DNA of 64,000 bases from Schistocerca nitens (lineage: Eukaryota > Arthropoda > Insecta > Orthoptera > Acrididae): contig NC_064616.1 of assembly GCF_023898315.1 (NCBI RefSeq), positions 708,255,389 through 708,319,388 on the forward strand, read 5' to 3'. The notes under the pieces were generated by a model that had not been told where the DNA came from, did not search any database, and worked only from the letters and a program-made list of their open reading frames with translations. The position numbers and the translations under genes are program-made. Below, one piece after another: positions 22,236-34,393 of the stretch; position 1 is the first letter of the stretch, and the number at the start of each line of letters is the position of its first letter.

Positions 22236-23513
22236 CCGAATCGGTTGGCCTTGTCCGAGGTCTTTATTTTGTATCGTAATCGCCAGCAGGAGCTTCACTC
22301 GTTCAGGAATTTCCACCACTCTCCGCAAACCGACGAGTGTCGCTACACAGACCTTACAGTTGACTGCCACGCCCTCAGCGTAGCTAGTAGTATTCTTCTG
22401 CTTTTCATTATAAGTTGGCGCACACGGAGAACGTTGGGGAGAAGACATGGCAAACACTGGATGGCTGCCATTGAAGCCTCATCGAGATAGCGAGTCCATA
22501 CCTAGACCACTCTCATCAGTACACTAGCTGCGGATCAATGAATCAAGGAAATTATTCGTTGGATGAATAGTTCTTAATTCAACAGAGAAAGATAAGGACT
22601 TAACGTTATTGCTTTTCCCTCTTAACTGTTGGCAACTTTGTAAATAAAAGTGTGTAAATTTTACTAATGCAGTTGTACGTCTTTGCATTTGTTGTTTAAA
22701 CGGTCTATTTCGTATCCACCTCTTACAACTGCAGAAACAACACTCTCTGTATTGCACTGCACAGTCTACAAAACAATGCAAGTGTCTATGGGAAACGCTT
22801 CGGGACTTATTTGGAAACATTTTTTTATTTACTCAAGATACCAGCTGTTAACAACACTAATGTCCAGTTAACTCTTCGTCCTTAAGACTTCGTTTAGTAT
22901 TAACCGGTTCTGCCTCGGGTTCGTTTTTCCGGCAGTGTTAGTTGTACGTTAACAGTGACACTCAGTAGTATGGAACGGTCTACTGATATAGGGTTGGTCG
23001 GTATGTACCTAGTGTATGTGATCACTGAATGCAATGGAAAAGCAACACAACGACTTTACGCTTAGCTGTTGTGCAGCGACGGCAACTACATCACAGTGTC
23101 GTCTGAGGTTTTTTAGCATTACTCTGCTTTGTGTTGTATATTTGGGGTGATTGCACATTACAGGCTTTTTCAATGTAGTGAACGTATTTCCACAGAAACA
23201 AATGTAATTGGAATTACAAACTGGCTGAATCATGATTACATTATTACTCTGTAATGGGCAATTGTAGGCCGCGGCTCTCTTATACCTATGTAATCGGAAA
23301 ATACCTCTCAACTATCCGAAATTTTGTTGGTTGAGTTCACTGTTATCCTGTTTATTAGAATGAATGGAGCACAAAATGCATTGGATTCTGGTGCTGTATC
23401 GTCTTGGTTATTTATTTACATATTGATTGCTCACCGAGGTTTCCTTTGTAGCTGTATGCCTATTTGAGAGCTCATATTTTTGTTTTGGGCAGTCAGGGGA
23501 GAAAGACCAAGAT
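22236..23513. other. No gene recognised
   Basis: A stretch near 23230 (CATGATTACATTATTACTCTGT) resembles one near 23668 (CATAATTACATTATTACTTTGT), suggesting an unrecognised local repeat. No coding call is supported. Confidence 0.4.
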
Positions 23514-23652
23514 CTAATTAGGGACGGAACAGCAGCACGGACTGAACAAGAATGAGAACGTAATGGGTTATTAACTTTTGAAAGGCACCGTCCAGGCATT
23601 CGCATTAAGTGATTTAGGGAAACCACGTTGGACCTAAATCTAGGTGGTTTCC
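23514..23652 (-). mobile_element. Decayed SINE B-like copy, head missing
   Basis: TAATTAGGGACGG, TTTGAAAGGCACCGTCC, GGCATTCGCATTAAGTGATT and TAGGGAAACCACG then CCTAAATCTAGGTGG follow the reverse SINE B body in order. The tRNA head is absent and the copy is diverged. Confidence 0.5.
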
Positions 23653-25032
23653 CTCCTGAATAAATCATAATTACATTATTACTTTGTTGCTCTATAACGA
23701 GCTGCTGTAGAACACGGGTCTCTAATACCAAAACACTCACAAGACACTGTAGACATAAATGTACTCAGATAAGGTGGCAGCCAAGACAAGCAGGAGCCGT
23801 ACGTTCATGCATAAATTGCATCGAATATGCAGCACGTTGATGTTCCGCTCCTTAAATTTGGGATGAACAGAAATACAAATTCCAAGGCTTTCTTGCGAAA
23901 TCTCGATGATTATTTCCGCGTGAAAGGTACCGTAAAATGCAACGAACTGTTGGTTACGCAACAGATGATAAAGCCTCAATTATCGGCGCAGTTTGAGGTT
24001 TCGTTACGTGAGGAATTTACCAACAACGGCTTCATGGCAAACTTCCTAGTTAAATGATGGATCCTAGTGGACCTTGTGGCCTTCAAAATGAGGATTCGTT
24101 TCAGACAGTTTGAGTACTCTCAGCAATCACAGCAGTTTACGGCGATGTAAGAGGAAAATGTTGCGGTGATGAGCAGTCGTTTTGTCGAACTTATGCAGCT
24201 CACGGGATGGTGCGGAGCTGTGCCAACTCGCTTTCTACTGCACGTAAAGCGATCGCTAATAGGTGCGACTACAAAAGAAACATTTCGAGTGATCTTAAGA
24301 ACCCTCGATTCGAGCGAAGATTGAAAGAATATCAGGACAGGCGCTGCGGAGAACTATTGTGGCGCCAATACGAGGCCACAACAGTTCTCGACGAACAGAG
24401 ATGATCGGCTGCACTGCCAAACTGTTAACGAGCGGAATGGCTAAGCGCAGCGTCGTAACGAATGCCCGTTGAGGGACAAAACACTGCCTACAGCGAGATG
24501 CAAACGCAATGCATTGTTCACATGGAAACAGACGTGGAGGTTCACAGCAACAATTACACCGAAAGGGTGGAGTTGCCGAAAACGGAGGCAGGATCGAGGA
24601 AAATTCAAGATAAACATAATTCAAAAGTGATGGGGACGCCAGCCATAAACAGGGGAGTAGACATGTCACTAACATCTGGTGCTGGCGATCAGTGGCGCAA
24701 GAAGACATCGATCAACTCGCGCAAAAATCTGCCTGGAGCAAAAGGCTGATTATGAAGTGTCCCCGAATCGAAATATTCATCAGCGAGGATAGATTTCCGT
24801 CGTGCCCACTCAGCGTTAGGGAGCTAATCTACATGAGTTATCGGTGACGAAAATGGTGTGCGTCAAAAGAGAATTGTCAGATTCATACTAATTACGGTGA
24901 ATGTTTTTGAAACTGAACTACAGGAATACGCGTGCTATCAGCGTGCTATCGTTCCAATTCATTATATTCATTATAGGTAGTGATGGCCAAGAGAGCTATA
25001 GTAAATGACTGGACCGCAATGACAAATATTCT
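23653..25032. other. No gene recognised
   Basis: Overlapping short open frames exist at 24.2-24.75 kb on both strands, but none shows a recognisable domain. Confidence 0.4.
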
Positions 25033-26221
25033 GTTGTAGAATTTTAGAACATGTCTTTTGCTCGAGTATCATGTCGTTTTTGGAAACCCAGAATCTACTA
25101 TGTAGGAATCAACATGGATTCCGGAAACAGCGATCGTGTGAGACCCAACTCGCTTTATTTGTTCATGAGACCCAGAAAATATTAGATACAGGCTCCCAGG
25201 TAGATGCTATTTTTCTTGACTTCCGGAAGGCGTTCGATATAGTTCCGCACTGTCGCCTGATAAACAAAGTAAGAGCCTACGGAATATCAGACCAGCTGTG
25301 TGGCTGGATTCAAGAGTTTTTAGCAAACAGAACACAGCATGTTGTTATCAATGGAGAGACGTCTACAGACGTTAAAGTAACCTCTGGCGTGCCACAGGGG
25401 AGTGTTATGGGACCATTGCTTTTCACAATATATATAAATGACCTAGTAGATAGTGTCGAAAGTTCCATGCGGCTTTTCGCGGATGATGCTGTAGTATATA
25501 GAGAAGTTGCAGCATTAGAAAATTGTAGCGAAATACAGGAAGATCTGCAGCGGATAGGCACTTGGTGCAGGGAGTGGCAACTGACCCTTAACATAGACAA
25601 ATGTATGTATTGCGAATACATAGAAAGAAGGATCCTTTATTGTATGATTAGATGATAGCGGAACAGACACTGGTAGCAGTTACTTCTGTAAAATATCTGG
25701 GAGTATGCGTGCGGAACGATTTGAAGTGGAATGATCATATAAAATTAATTGTTGGTAAGGCGGGTACCAGGTTGAGATTCATTGGGAGAGTCCTTAGAAA
25801 ATGTAGTCCATCAACAATGGAGGTGGCTTACAAAACACTCGTTCGACCTATACTTGAGTATTGCTCATCAGTGTGGGATCCGTACCAGATCGGGTTGACG
25901 GAGGAGATAGAGAAGATCCAAAGAAGAGCGGCGCGTTTCGTCACAGGGTTATTTGGTAACCGTGATAGCGTTACGGAGATGTTTAATAAACTCAAGTGGC
26001 AGACACTGCAAGAGAGGCGCTCTGCATCGCGGTGTAGCTTGCTGTCCAGGTTTCGAGAGGGTGCGTTTCTGGATGAGGTATCGAATATATTGCTTCCCCC
26101 TACTTATACCTCCCGAGGAGATCACGAATGTAAAATTAGAGAGATTAGAGCGCGCACGGAGGCTTTCAGACAGTCGTTCTTCCCGCGAACCAAACGCGAC
26201 TGGAACAGGAAAGGGAGGTAA
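25033..26221 (+). pseudogene. LINE reverse transcriptase fragment with one frameshift
   Basis: RT motifs are visible in order: QHGFRKQRSCETQL, FLDFRKAFDIVPH (catalytic Asp), SGVPQGSVMGPLLFTIYIND and RLFADDAVVY (catalytic Asp pair). The frame breaks near 25650. It resumes with KYLGVCVRNDLKWNDHI, VRPILEYCSSVWDPYQIGLT and EKIQRRAARFVTG, and closes in KRDWNRKGR before a stop at 26219. The catalytic residues survive, but the protein is truncated and broken. Confidence 0.88.
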
Positions 26222-26304
26222 TGACAGTGGCACGTAAAGTGCCCTCCGCCACACACCGTTGGGTGGCTTGCGAAGTATAATTGTAGATGTAGATGTAGAT
26301 GTAG
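25033..26304 (+). mobile_element. LINE (jockey/CR1-like), 5'-truncated, (GTAGAT)n tail
   Basis: The copy starts within the reverse transcriptase (RILEHVFCSSIMSFLE) and runs to a 3' UTR with CCACACACCGTTGGGTGGC. It ends in repeats of GTAGAT at 26284-26304. It is the same kind of element as the one ending at 33860. The endonuclease and N-terminal RT are missing. Confidence 0.85.
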
Positions 26305-27413
26305 AAAATGAGGAAATATATTGAAAGAAAATGTGCCTTATTTTCAGTCATCATTAACCTGATGGCGATGTGACAGCCAAGAGGACACTGAACGACAGAC
26401 AGGCAAATAAATAAGTTGTTAATGTGGAGGAAATGAAGAACTCGTCCGAGAATCAAGTGACGGTAGGAGCGAAGAATGTGCGTAATACGGGAGTGAGAGA
26501 GGTAGTAGAAAGTATGGAGGCTTCTCAGGGAGGTCCCCGCCTCAGGGAAATCTTATTAGGATTTAAAATTTGGCGTAAAAGCGTGAGTGATGCTGCTGTC
26601 ACACCCTACTCTGTCCACACAGATAAGTTTGCGAGATACGCGTTGGTGTCAGAAGCTAGGCCGTGTCCCTCATAAGAAGGCGGACGTTCCCACCGTAGTT
26701 CATGCGGCGTTTTTGAAGGAAGAGCAAGTGCAAGAGGGATCTGAGCCCCCCCCCCCCCCCACAAGGGGTGAACAACTTGTAACTTCTGATCAGATAATAT
26801 GTAAATATTAAGCAAACTAGGAGGCTCGGAAGGCAACATTCGGTGTGCACTATAAACTTACCCTACAACACACTTTATTTGGATTATGGAAAAATACCCA
26901 GTTGGACAGTTTGACAGCTAAGATGATGTCCAAAGCCTTGACTTAGGTCAGACTCAAATGAAGGTAGCATCATTTTTCTAAGTAAAATCCAAATCGGATA
27001 ATCATTCCTTCGATACCTAGACTCATTTGCTACGAATATGTTATGAGTCGTATTTTATGTCATTTTACTCCATCATAATCAAGTTGTTTATCAATGCCAC
27101 CCAGTTCACAAGTGCAACACTGTTGTTGTAGTATAAAATTACCGAATTTCATTACATACTTACTCTAATTATATTGCGGCGAGCTGTGATGCATCCAGTG
27201 CGGGCTGAAGGATTTCCGACCACTGACTCTGCTGAACTCCGAGTCTTCAGCCGACTCATAAATAGTAGAATGAAGTCGATACTTACGAAGGTAACTATCC
27301 CTATCACGTGAGTGCTGCCTCAGGGAAATCTATGACATATGCATTATGTGAATATACGGATATTATAAATTTATAGTGGCTATGTAAATGCGACGTTGGT
27401 GTCTTTTTTTTAG
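26305..27413. other. No gene recognised; contains a 15-C run
   Basis: An uninterrupted run of 15 C is at 26746-26760. Open frames across it are compositional artefacts. Nothing else was recognised. Confidence 0.4.
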
Positions 27414-28640
27414 ACTTTGATAAGGCATTTGACCGCATCAACCACCACTTTGTACTAACAGTAAGGCGACTGATGGGGTTCAGTGATCATTTTATTCAGC
27501 TCATACGCAAATGTATAGTCGGAAATTCCTCTCGAATCAGAATTAATGGTTCATATGGCTCTGAGCACTATGGGACTTAACTGCTGAGGTCATCAGGCCC
27601 CTAGAACTTAGAACTACTTAAACCTAACTAACCTAAGGACATCACATACATCCATGCCCGAGGCAGGATTCGAACCTGCGACCATAGCGGTCGCGCGGTT
27701 CCAGACTGAAGCGCCTAGAACCGCTCGGCCACTCTGGCCGGCTCAGAATTAATGGCCTACTAAGTTCATTAGTCCCGAGTAAACAGTTTGTGCGACAAGG
27801 CTGTATCCTTTTTATGACACTGTATGCAATCGTCGTAGAACCATTGCTGTTAAATCTGCATCAAATATTACAAGGTTTACAGATGTTTGGCACATACTCT
27901 TACGCTGATGATATAAGTGTCATATTTAACACGAAATCTGAAACTGAAACTGTTCAAGAAATAATATTCATTCGTGTCACTTCGTCCAGCGACAAGCTGA
28001 ATGAATGCAAATCGAAGATTTTACTTGTCGGATCCCAAACTGAGAACATGAGAAGAACAGGGCTGTAAAGAACAGAGAAGACGTATCGTTTAGGTATGAT
28101 TGTAATGTCCAGCCCACGGGAGATGACAGTTGGAAATTGGGACCATTAACCTAATACTTGTATATCCAGGGCTACTCTCCATGAACGTAAAACTAGAACG
28201 TTAAACCGGATAGAGAAAGCTCTATCTATTAACAGCTATGCCCTAAGTAAAATATATCACATTGCAGCAGTGTTACCAGTACCCAAGGATACAGTGCATA
28301 AGAGTCTAGCTGCAGCGTATTTGTTCGTCTGGAGCAGAAATATCTTCAAAGTTACCATGCCAACCATAGTACTAACCCGCATTGCTGGTGAATTGGGCGT
28401 CAAAGACGTCAAAAAACAATGCACTGCAATATATATGAACCATATCTGCAAAATACTGCTGTCTCCCCTTGCGACAATTACAAAAACTTTATTCACCAGC
28501 TTATCCCCAAGGAACAAGAAAGCTGTAGTCGACATTGGCCGCATCAGCTCTCAACTCGGCAACGTCCGTACTTACTACATGTAGTGTGCGTATTTGGCGC
28601 TTACGGATGCTCAACGGCGAGGTTACAGCACCCTTAAGCC
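27414..28640 (+). mobile_element. LINE fragment (L1/Tx1-like or I-like), split by SINE A
   Basis: RT motifs include DFDKAFDRINHHFVL (catalytic Asp), the VRQGC motif after the SINE, and TYSYADDISVIF (catalytic Asp pair). Later parts read INSYALSKIYHIAAVLPVPK and SRNIFKVTMPTIVLTRIAGE, a C-terminal region shared with the LINE at 59.5-62.6 kb. There are several stops and frameshifts, and the 5' part is missing. Clade assignment is uncertain. Confidence 0.75.
27550..27742 (-). mobile_element. SINE A inserted in a LINE RT
   Basis: A full-length reverse copy has the duplication TCAGAATTAATGG at 27537-27549 and 27743-27755. The RT reading resumes directly after the second repeat, so this insertion postdates the LINE. 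Confidence 0.92.
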
Positions 28641-28749
28641 CATTAAAAGAAACGAATGTGGATAAAATTATGAAAATGTTATCACATAGTGAGGAGAAAA
28701 CCTATTAAATGGCACTCATGCACTCACTCCAACCTCAATCGTTTTGACC

Positions 28750-30735
28750 ACTCACTCTCTCTATCTTACACGCCTTAAGACAACGGAGAAACCACGAAAA
28801 GTGCTATTCCTGGGATCTGTACGCCACAAGAACCATACACTGAGTTTCTTCTCGCAGGAGCAAGAAGCCATGCGTCATAGGGCTGTGACTTATGCGAAGA
28901 CGAGTAAGGACGATCTGGCCTGAAGGAGATACGCCACCAGCTTTACAAGAAGGAGCTTATTGTCTGTCGCTTCCAGCCACTCATCCTCCCAGCGACGAAA
29001 GGTTCCGTATCTCAACAGCTAAGTGACAGCATGCAGGGGGAGGGCACACCGAACTAACGGAGGGTCGCGACACGCCTCCTTCGCTGCTACAGCTGGCCTT
29101 CCGTTCCCCGCAATATACATGCGCCCTGGCACCCAGCAGAATGATACCTGAATGAGATTTTCACTCTGCAGCGGAGTGGGCGCTGATATGAAACTTCCTG
29201 GCAGATTAAAACTGTGTGCCGGACCGAGACTCGAACTCGGGACCTTTGCCTTTCGCGGGCAAGTGCTCGACCATCTGATGTTCGCACGAGAGCTTCTGTA
29301 AAGTTTGAAAGGTAGGAGACGAGGTACTGGCAGACGTAAAGCTGTGAGGACGGGGCGTTAGTCGTGCTTGGGTAGCTCAGATGGTAGAGCACTTGCCGGC
29401 GAAAGGCAAAGGTCCCGAATTCGAGTCCCGGTCCGGCACACAGTTTTAATCCGCCAGGAAGTTTCAGAATGATACCTATTTCTTCAGCCGTTGTAAGTGG
29501 AGGAGGGCGTCGTTGATATTCTGGACTACTTTATCTGCTGGCTAGAAGCTTTGTAGAGAGTGAAGGGCTCTCAAAGAATCCGAACAAACAAGGAATTTAG
29601 TACTCGAATCACGTCTCATCTCCTCCAGTGCCCGCGAGGTCGCATATGATTCTGCATCAAAGACAGTAAAGTCTTCAGGCAGTCGGACGGTGACGCCATA
29701 ATCAGGGAAAACAACAGAGCAACCAACTGAGTCCCCCTGTTTCGGACTACCCGTAAAAATAGCTGTAAAGTTATGGCGCTCAGTTAAAATGTTCTTAAAT
29801 AATGTGTTGAAAACATATGCAGGAATGCAACCCCTGCAGTACTGCGCTAAATCTAAAATTACTCTAGGCTTCTGCGGTAACCAGACTGGCGGCCGGTTAA
29901 AACCATGGGTTTGGGGTTTACTTGCTCCTCACCAAATAACACCACCAAACGGCCTTGTTGCTCGTGGATGACTGGAAAAAGGTGTTCCAGGGGCGGGCGA
30001 CCAACCAACAGTACGGTATGCAGGTGAATTGCCTGACGCACCGTGAGGAGTTGCCGTCGAATTGGCAGTGGCGGTTCACCAGCCTCAGCACAGAGTATGG
30101 ATATGGGGCTAGTCCTAAAAGCACCCGTGGCCAGCCTAATCCCCTCATAGTGGACAGCATCAATGATCTTCAGATAAGAAGGCCTCACCGATCCATGCAC
30201 GGTACGCCAACAGTCTAGCCGCGACCGCGAGAGAGTCGTATAAAACTGGAGCAGGCGCGCCTTGTCCGCTCCCTAATACCTGTGGCTAAGGAACTTTCTG
30301 ATGTTCAGTGCCTTCAGGGTAATGGCTTTCACAACTCTCAGGTGTGCCAACCACGACAATTTGGAGTAAAAGATGAGGCCCGGAAACGTCACTGAGTCTT
30401 CAAAATGCAGAATGGTACATGGACATGAGCTATAGTCAAGATAATCCACGCCCACTTAACACCAGAATGACGTATTGCCAACTCACGAGACACCACAAGC
30501 CAAACCCTGTGGGGGAGAAATATCCAGCAGTCAACTGGAAAAATGTCTGGAAAAATATTAACAACCCATCCTTCGATCCAAAGTAGTGTCCACATAGTAT
30601 GACATAGTAAACGATAAGGTCCTCACAGGTGAAAAACTGCGGAAGATTATACTGAAACAGAGTCTGTACTGCGATCATTGCCATACTGTCGACACTTTTT
30701 TGAGACATACCCCAATTTACTGAGACCAATTACAA
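28750..30735 (-). mobile_element. LINE fragment with RNase H (I/R1-like), split by SINE dimer
   Basis: Reading on the minus strand, the RT C-terminal region (FPGLIFYSKLSWLAHLR, KALNIRKFLSHRY) comes first. GSVRPSYLKIIDAVHYEGIR and LATGAFRTSPI with AEAGEPPLPIRRQ follow, typical of I/R1/jockey-type LINEs. An RNase H domain comes next (GDSVGCSVVFPD, then WVPGRMYIAGN). The tail shows ASCSCEKK-type remnants of the MTHGFLLRRE region. It is disrupted throughout, and the SINE dimer at 29150-29464 splits the RNase H part. Confidence 0.75.
29150..29464. mobile_element. Inverted tRNA-SINE dimer with 13-bp target duplication
   Basis: Two arms of about 89 bp (29190-29278 and 29377-29465) are near-perfect inverted copies. 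Each holds a tRNA-like region (GGTAGCTCAGATGGTAGAGC and TTCGAGTCCCGGTCCGGCA in the right arm) and a flank reading AAACTTCCTGGC. The spacer is about 98 bp. A perfect 13-bp direct repeat, CAGAATGATACCT, flanks the unit at 29137-29149 and 29465-29477, so the whole palindrome moved as one piece. Confidence 0.85.
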
Positions 30736-30841
30736 GTATGGGACTGAACTAGAAAAAAACTCGTAGCGATTACTAGGACTAGAGAAACTACTGTGACACT
30801 TAAATAAGTACTTCAGCCGGACTGGCATTTATTTTCTGAAA

Positions 30842-31047
30842 AAAAAAAAACTGGTTCAAATGGCTCTAAGCACTATGGAACTTAACATGTGAGGTCATCA
30901 GTCCCCTCGAACTTAGAACTACTTAAACGTAACTAACCTAAGGACATCACACACATCCATGCCCGAGGCAGGATTCGAAACTGCGACCGTAGCAGCATCG
31001 CGGTTCCGGACTGAAGCGCCTAGAACCGCTCGGTCACAGCGGCCGGC
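30842..31047 (-). mobile_element. SINE A, full length
   Basis: The reverse copy has a long A-run at its tail. The duplication TTATTTTCTGAAA lies at 30829-30841 and 31048-31060. Confidence 0.92.
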
Positions 31048-31060
31048 TTATTTTCTGAAA

Positions 31061-31610
31061 CAAAGAACAACAGTTAGGCTTGCATTATCTACCAGTTCGC
31101 ATATTTCACAATAACGACCAATAATGCAAGTGTAGATGAGTGTGTGTGGTACACAACGGAAGAGCACTACAGTATTAAAAAGAATCTGAAATAAAAAGCT
31201 TTCGTTCAAAATATTTTACTTCACACTTTACTGTAAAGAAGAGGTAGTTTTTGGTTGGTGCACTTCAGTTAAGAGTGTTGCTACGAAGTGTGCATTATTT
31301 TAATTAATTTGGCATAAAAATTTGTGTTTTTCACAAGTGATGGTGTCTCAGAAGAGCTCTAATTTCTGAAGAAGCCACAGCATGGAAGTATAACAACAAT
31401 GGAAACGACACGTTTCCAAGAAGTGTTTCATTTATTTTGACTTAAGAATTTTGTATTCTTTGTGAAGAAAAGAAGATTTGTTTATTTTTCCAGTTTCAAG
31501 CTTGAAGAATTTAAACACAAAAAGTGCTTAGCATCGCTGCCTGGTGTGCTTTAGATTGTCCTAAATGCTTTCTCCGAAAATTATTTCGAGCAGTTAGTCC
31601 ACGAACCCAC
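31061..31610. other. No gene recognised
   Basis: AT-rich spacer before the next LINE. No open frame or repeat was identified. Confidence 0.4.
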
Positions 31611-33860
31611 GTGAATTGTAAATGGTTGCGAAAACACACTTGACCTCTTAGCCACAAACAATGCAGAGCTGATAGAGAGCATCATGACTGATACAGGGAT
31701 TAGTGATCACAAGGTCGTTGTAGCTAGCTCAATACCGTTTCTTCCAAATCGACCAAAAACAAACGCAAAATAATTTTATTTAAAAAAGCGGATAAAGTGT
31801 CACTAGAAGCCTTCCTAAGAGACAATCTCCATTCCTTCCGAACTGACTATGCAAATGTAGACGAGATGTGGCTCAAATTCAAAGATATAGTAGCAACAGC
31901 AATTGAGAAATTCATACCTCATAAATTGGTAAGAGATAGAACTGATCCCCCGTGGTACACAAAACAGGTCCGAACTCTGTTGCAGAGGCAACGGAAAAAG
32001 CATGCGAAGTTCAGAAGAACGCGAAAGCCCGAAGACTGGCTAAATTTTACAGACGCGCGAAATTGGGCACGGACTTCAATGCGAAATGCCTTTAATAGGT
32101 TCCACAACGCAACATTGTCTCGAAATTTGGTAGAAAATCCGAAGAAATTCTGGTCGTATGTAAAGTGCACAAGCGGCAAGACGCAGTCAATACCTTCGCT
32201 GCGCAGTGCCGATGGTACTGTTACCGACGAGTGTGCCGCTAAAGCGGAGTTATTGAACGCAGTTTTCCGAAATTCCTTCACCAGGGAAGATGAATGGAAT
32301 ATTCCAGAATTTTAAACACGAACAGCTGCTAGCATGAGTTTCTTAGAAGTAGATACCTTAGGGGTTGCGAAGCAACTCAAATCGCTTGATACGGGCAGGT
32401 CCAGATTGTATACCGATTAGGTTCCTTTCAGATTACGCTGATACCATAGCTCCCTACTTAGCACTCATATACAACCGCTCGCTCACCGATAGATCTGTAC
32501 CTACAGACCGGAAAATTGCGCAGGTCGCACCAGTGTTTAAGAAGGGTAGCAGGAGTAATCCATCTAACTACAGACCTATATCATTGACGTCGGTTTGCAG
32601 TAGGGGTATGGAGCATATACTGTATTCAAACATTATGAATCACCTCGAAGGGAACGATCTATTGATTCGTAATCAGCATGGTTTCAGAAAACATCGTTCT
32701 TGTGCAACGCAGCTAGCTCTTTATTCGCACGAAGTAATGGCCGCTATCGACAGGGGATCTCAAGTTGATTCCGTATTTCTAGATTTCCGGAAAGCTTTTG
32801 ACACCGCTCCTCACAAGCGACTTCTAATCAAGCTGCGGGCCTATGGGGTATCGTCTCAGTTGTGCGACTGGATTCGTGATTTCCTGTCAGGAAGGTCGCA
32901 GTTCGTAGTAATAGACGGCAAATCATCGAGTGAAACTGAAGTGATATCAGGTGTTCCCCAGGGAAGCGTCCTGGGACCTCTGTTGTTCCTGATCTATATA
33001 AATGACCTGGGTGACAATCTGAGCAGTTCTCTTAGGTTGTTCGCAGATGATGCTGTAATTTACCATCTAGTAAGGTCATCCGAAGACCAGTATCAGTTGC
33101 AAAGCGATTTAGAAAAGATTGCTGTATGGTGTGGCAGGTGGCAGTTGACGCTAAATAACGAAAAGTGTGAGGTGATCCACATGAGTTCCAAAAGAAATCC
33201 GTTGGAATTCGATTACTCGATAAATAGTACAATTCTCAAGGCTGTAAATTCAACTAAGTACCTGGGTGTTAAAATTACGAACAACTTCAGTTGGAAAGAC
33301 CACATAGATAATATTGTGGGGAAGGCGAGCCAAAGGTTGCGTTTCATTGGCAGGACACTTAGAAGATGCAACAAGTCCACTAAAGAGACAGCTTACACTA
33401 CACTCATTTGTCCTCTGTTAGAATATTGCTGCGCGGTGTGGGATCCTTACCAGGTGGGATTGACGGAGGACATCGAAAGGGTGCAAAAAAAGGGCAGCTC
33501 GTTTTGTATTATCACGTAGTAGGGGGAGAGAGTGTGGCAGATATGATACGCGAATTGGGATGGAAGTCATTACAGCAAAGACGTTTTTCGTCGCGGCGAG
33601 ATCTATTTACGAAATTTCAGTCACCAGCTTTCTCTTCCGAATGCGAAAATATTTTGTTGAGCCCAACCTACATAGGTAGGAATGATCATCAAAATAAAAT
33701 AAGAGAAATCAGAGCTCGAACAGAAAGGTTTAGGTGTTCGTTTTTCCCGCGCGCTGTTTGGGAGTGGAATGGTAGAGAGATAGTATGATTGTGGTTCGAT
33801 GAACCCTCTGGCAAGCACTTAAATGTGAATTGCAGAGTAGTAATGTAGATGTAGATGTAG
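31611..33860 (+). mobile_element. LINE (jockey/CR1-like), 5'-truncated, (GTAGAT)n tail
   Basis: It opens with the end of the APE endonuclease domain (ENTLDLLATNNAELI, then GISDHKVVVA). It contains nearly the whole RT region and ends in a 3' UTR (GAACCCTCTGGCAAGCACTT) with GTAGAT repeats at 33846-33860. It matches the 25.0-26.3 kb copy in motif order and tail type. It is the most complete of this family here. Confidence 0.88.
31700..33788 (+). pseudogene. LINE endonuclease-RT protein, four or more frame breaks
   Basis: The endonuclease end is followed by a frameshift near 31770. A linker of 172 codons (31797-32315) then reads WYTKQVRTLLQRQRKKHAKF and KFWSYVKCTSGKTQSIPSL. After a break comes the RT (32365-33519, 384 codons). 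It shows FKKGSRSNPSNYRPISLTSV, FLDFRKAFDTAPH, SGVPQGSVLGPLLFLIYIND and RLFADDAVIY with all catalytic Asp kept. A frameshift near 33490 separates the C-terminus (LGWKSLQQRRF to WEWNGREIV). Confidence 0.9.
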
Positions 33861-34079
33861 GTCGCCAGTTCAAACCCAACGACGAGCAATTATTTGTTGT
33901 TTAGTATTTACCATTCTTGTAAGCTTCTTGAAACATCTTGTGTTAGTGATGTTTGTATGATCTAGCATATTCGACTTTTTTGTATCAATCTTTGGCACCC
34001 ATATCCATCACCAGTCGAAATCGCCATAAAGAATGAACTCGGCAAGCTCGGACTTACACCTGCGCCGTCAAACGACAAC

Positions 34080-34391
34080 CCATCATGCGACCGACACAGG
34101 TACAACCAAGTAAGACACCTCGCAGAAGAGCAGATATTTGGAGGACAGGGGACAACAAGCCAGTCCTTTTTCATTGTGGGCGCCCTGGACACGTGCTCTA
34201 CTGTAAAGACTTCAACAGTCTATTTACGTCAGTCAACTGCAGACGATTATTGTGGACTGTGGGGCGAATTCGATCGCCATACCGTCGACGAAGTCGCTCC
34301 CCAACATGCCGTAGTGTACCCGTCGCCGTATAGAGCTCCCAGCCATTGTCCTAGCCGTGACTTGAGGCAAACAAAGCGACTTGACCACACA
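34080..34391 (+). pseudogene. Gag C-terminal remnant with damaged zinc knuckle
   Basis: The reading ADIWRTGDNKPVLFHCGRPG followed by HVLYC matches a CCHC knuckle, which packages RNA in LTR elements. The first Cys is replaced and the last spacing is one residue short, so metal binding is unlikely. The Tc1 insertion ends this segment at 34392. Confidence 0.65.
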
Positions 34392-34393
34392 TA

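Noticed and set aside
26606..26850. Glycine- or proline-rich peptides
   Set aside because: They are produced by the 15-C run at 26746-26760.
29363..29440. Possible functional tRNA gene
   Set aside because: The sequence folds partly like a tRNA but lies within an inverted SINE dimer with a target duplication, and the anticodon loop lacks the usual U before the anticodon.
33866..34060. 5' LTR of the first Gypsy-like element
   Set aside because: A 10- to 12-base resemblance to the 3' LTR was seen, but no boundary, primer site or duplication.
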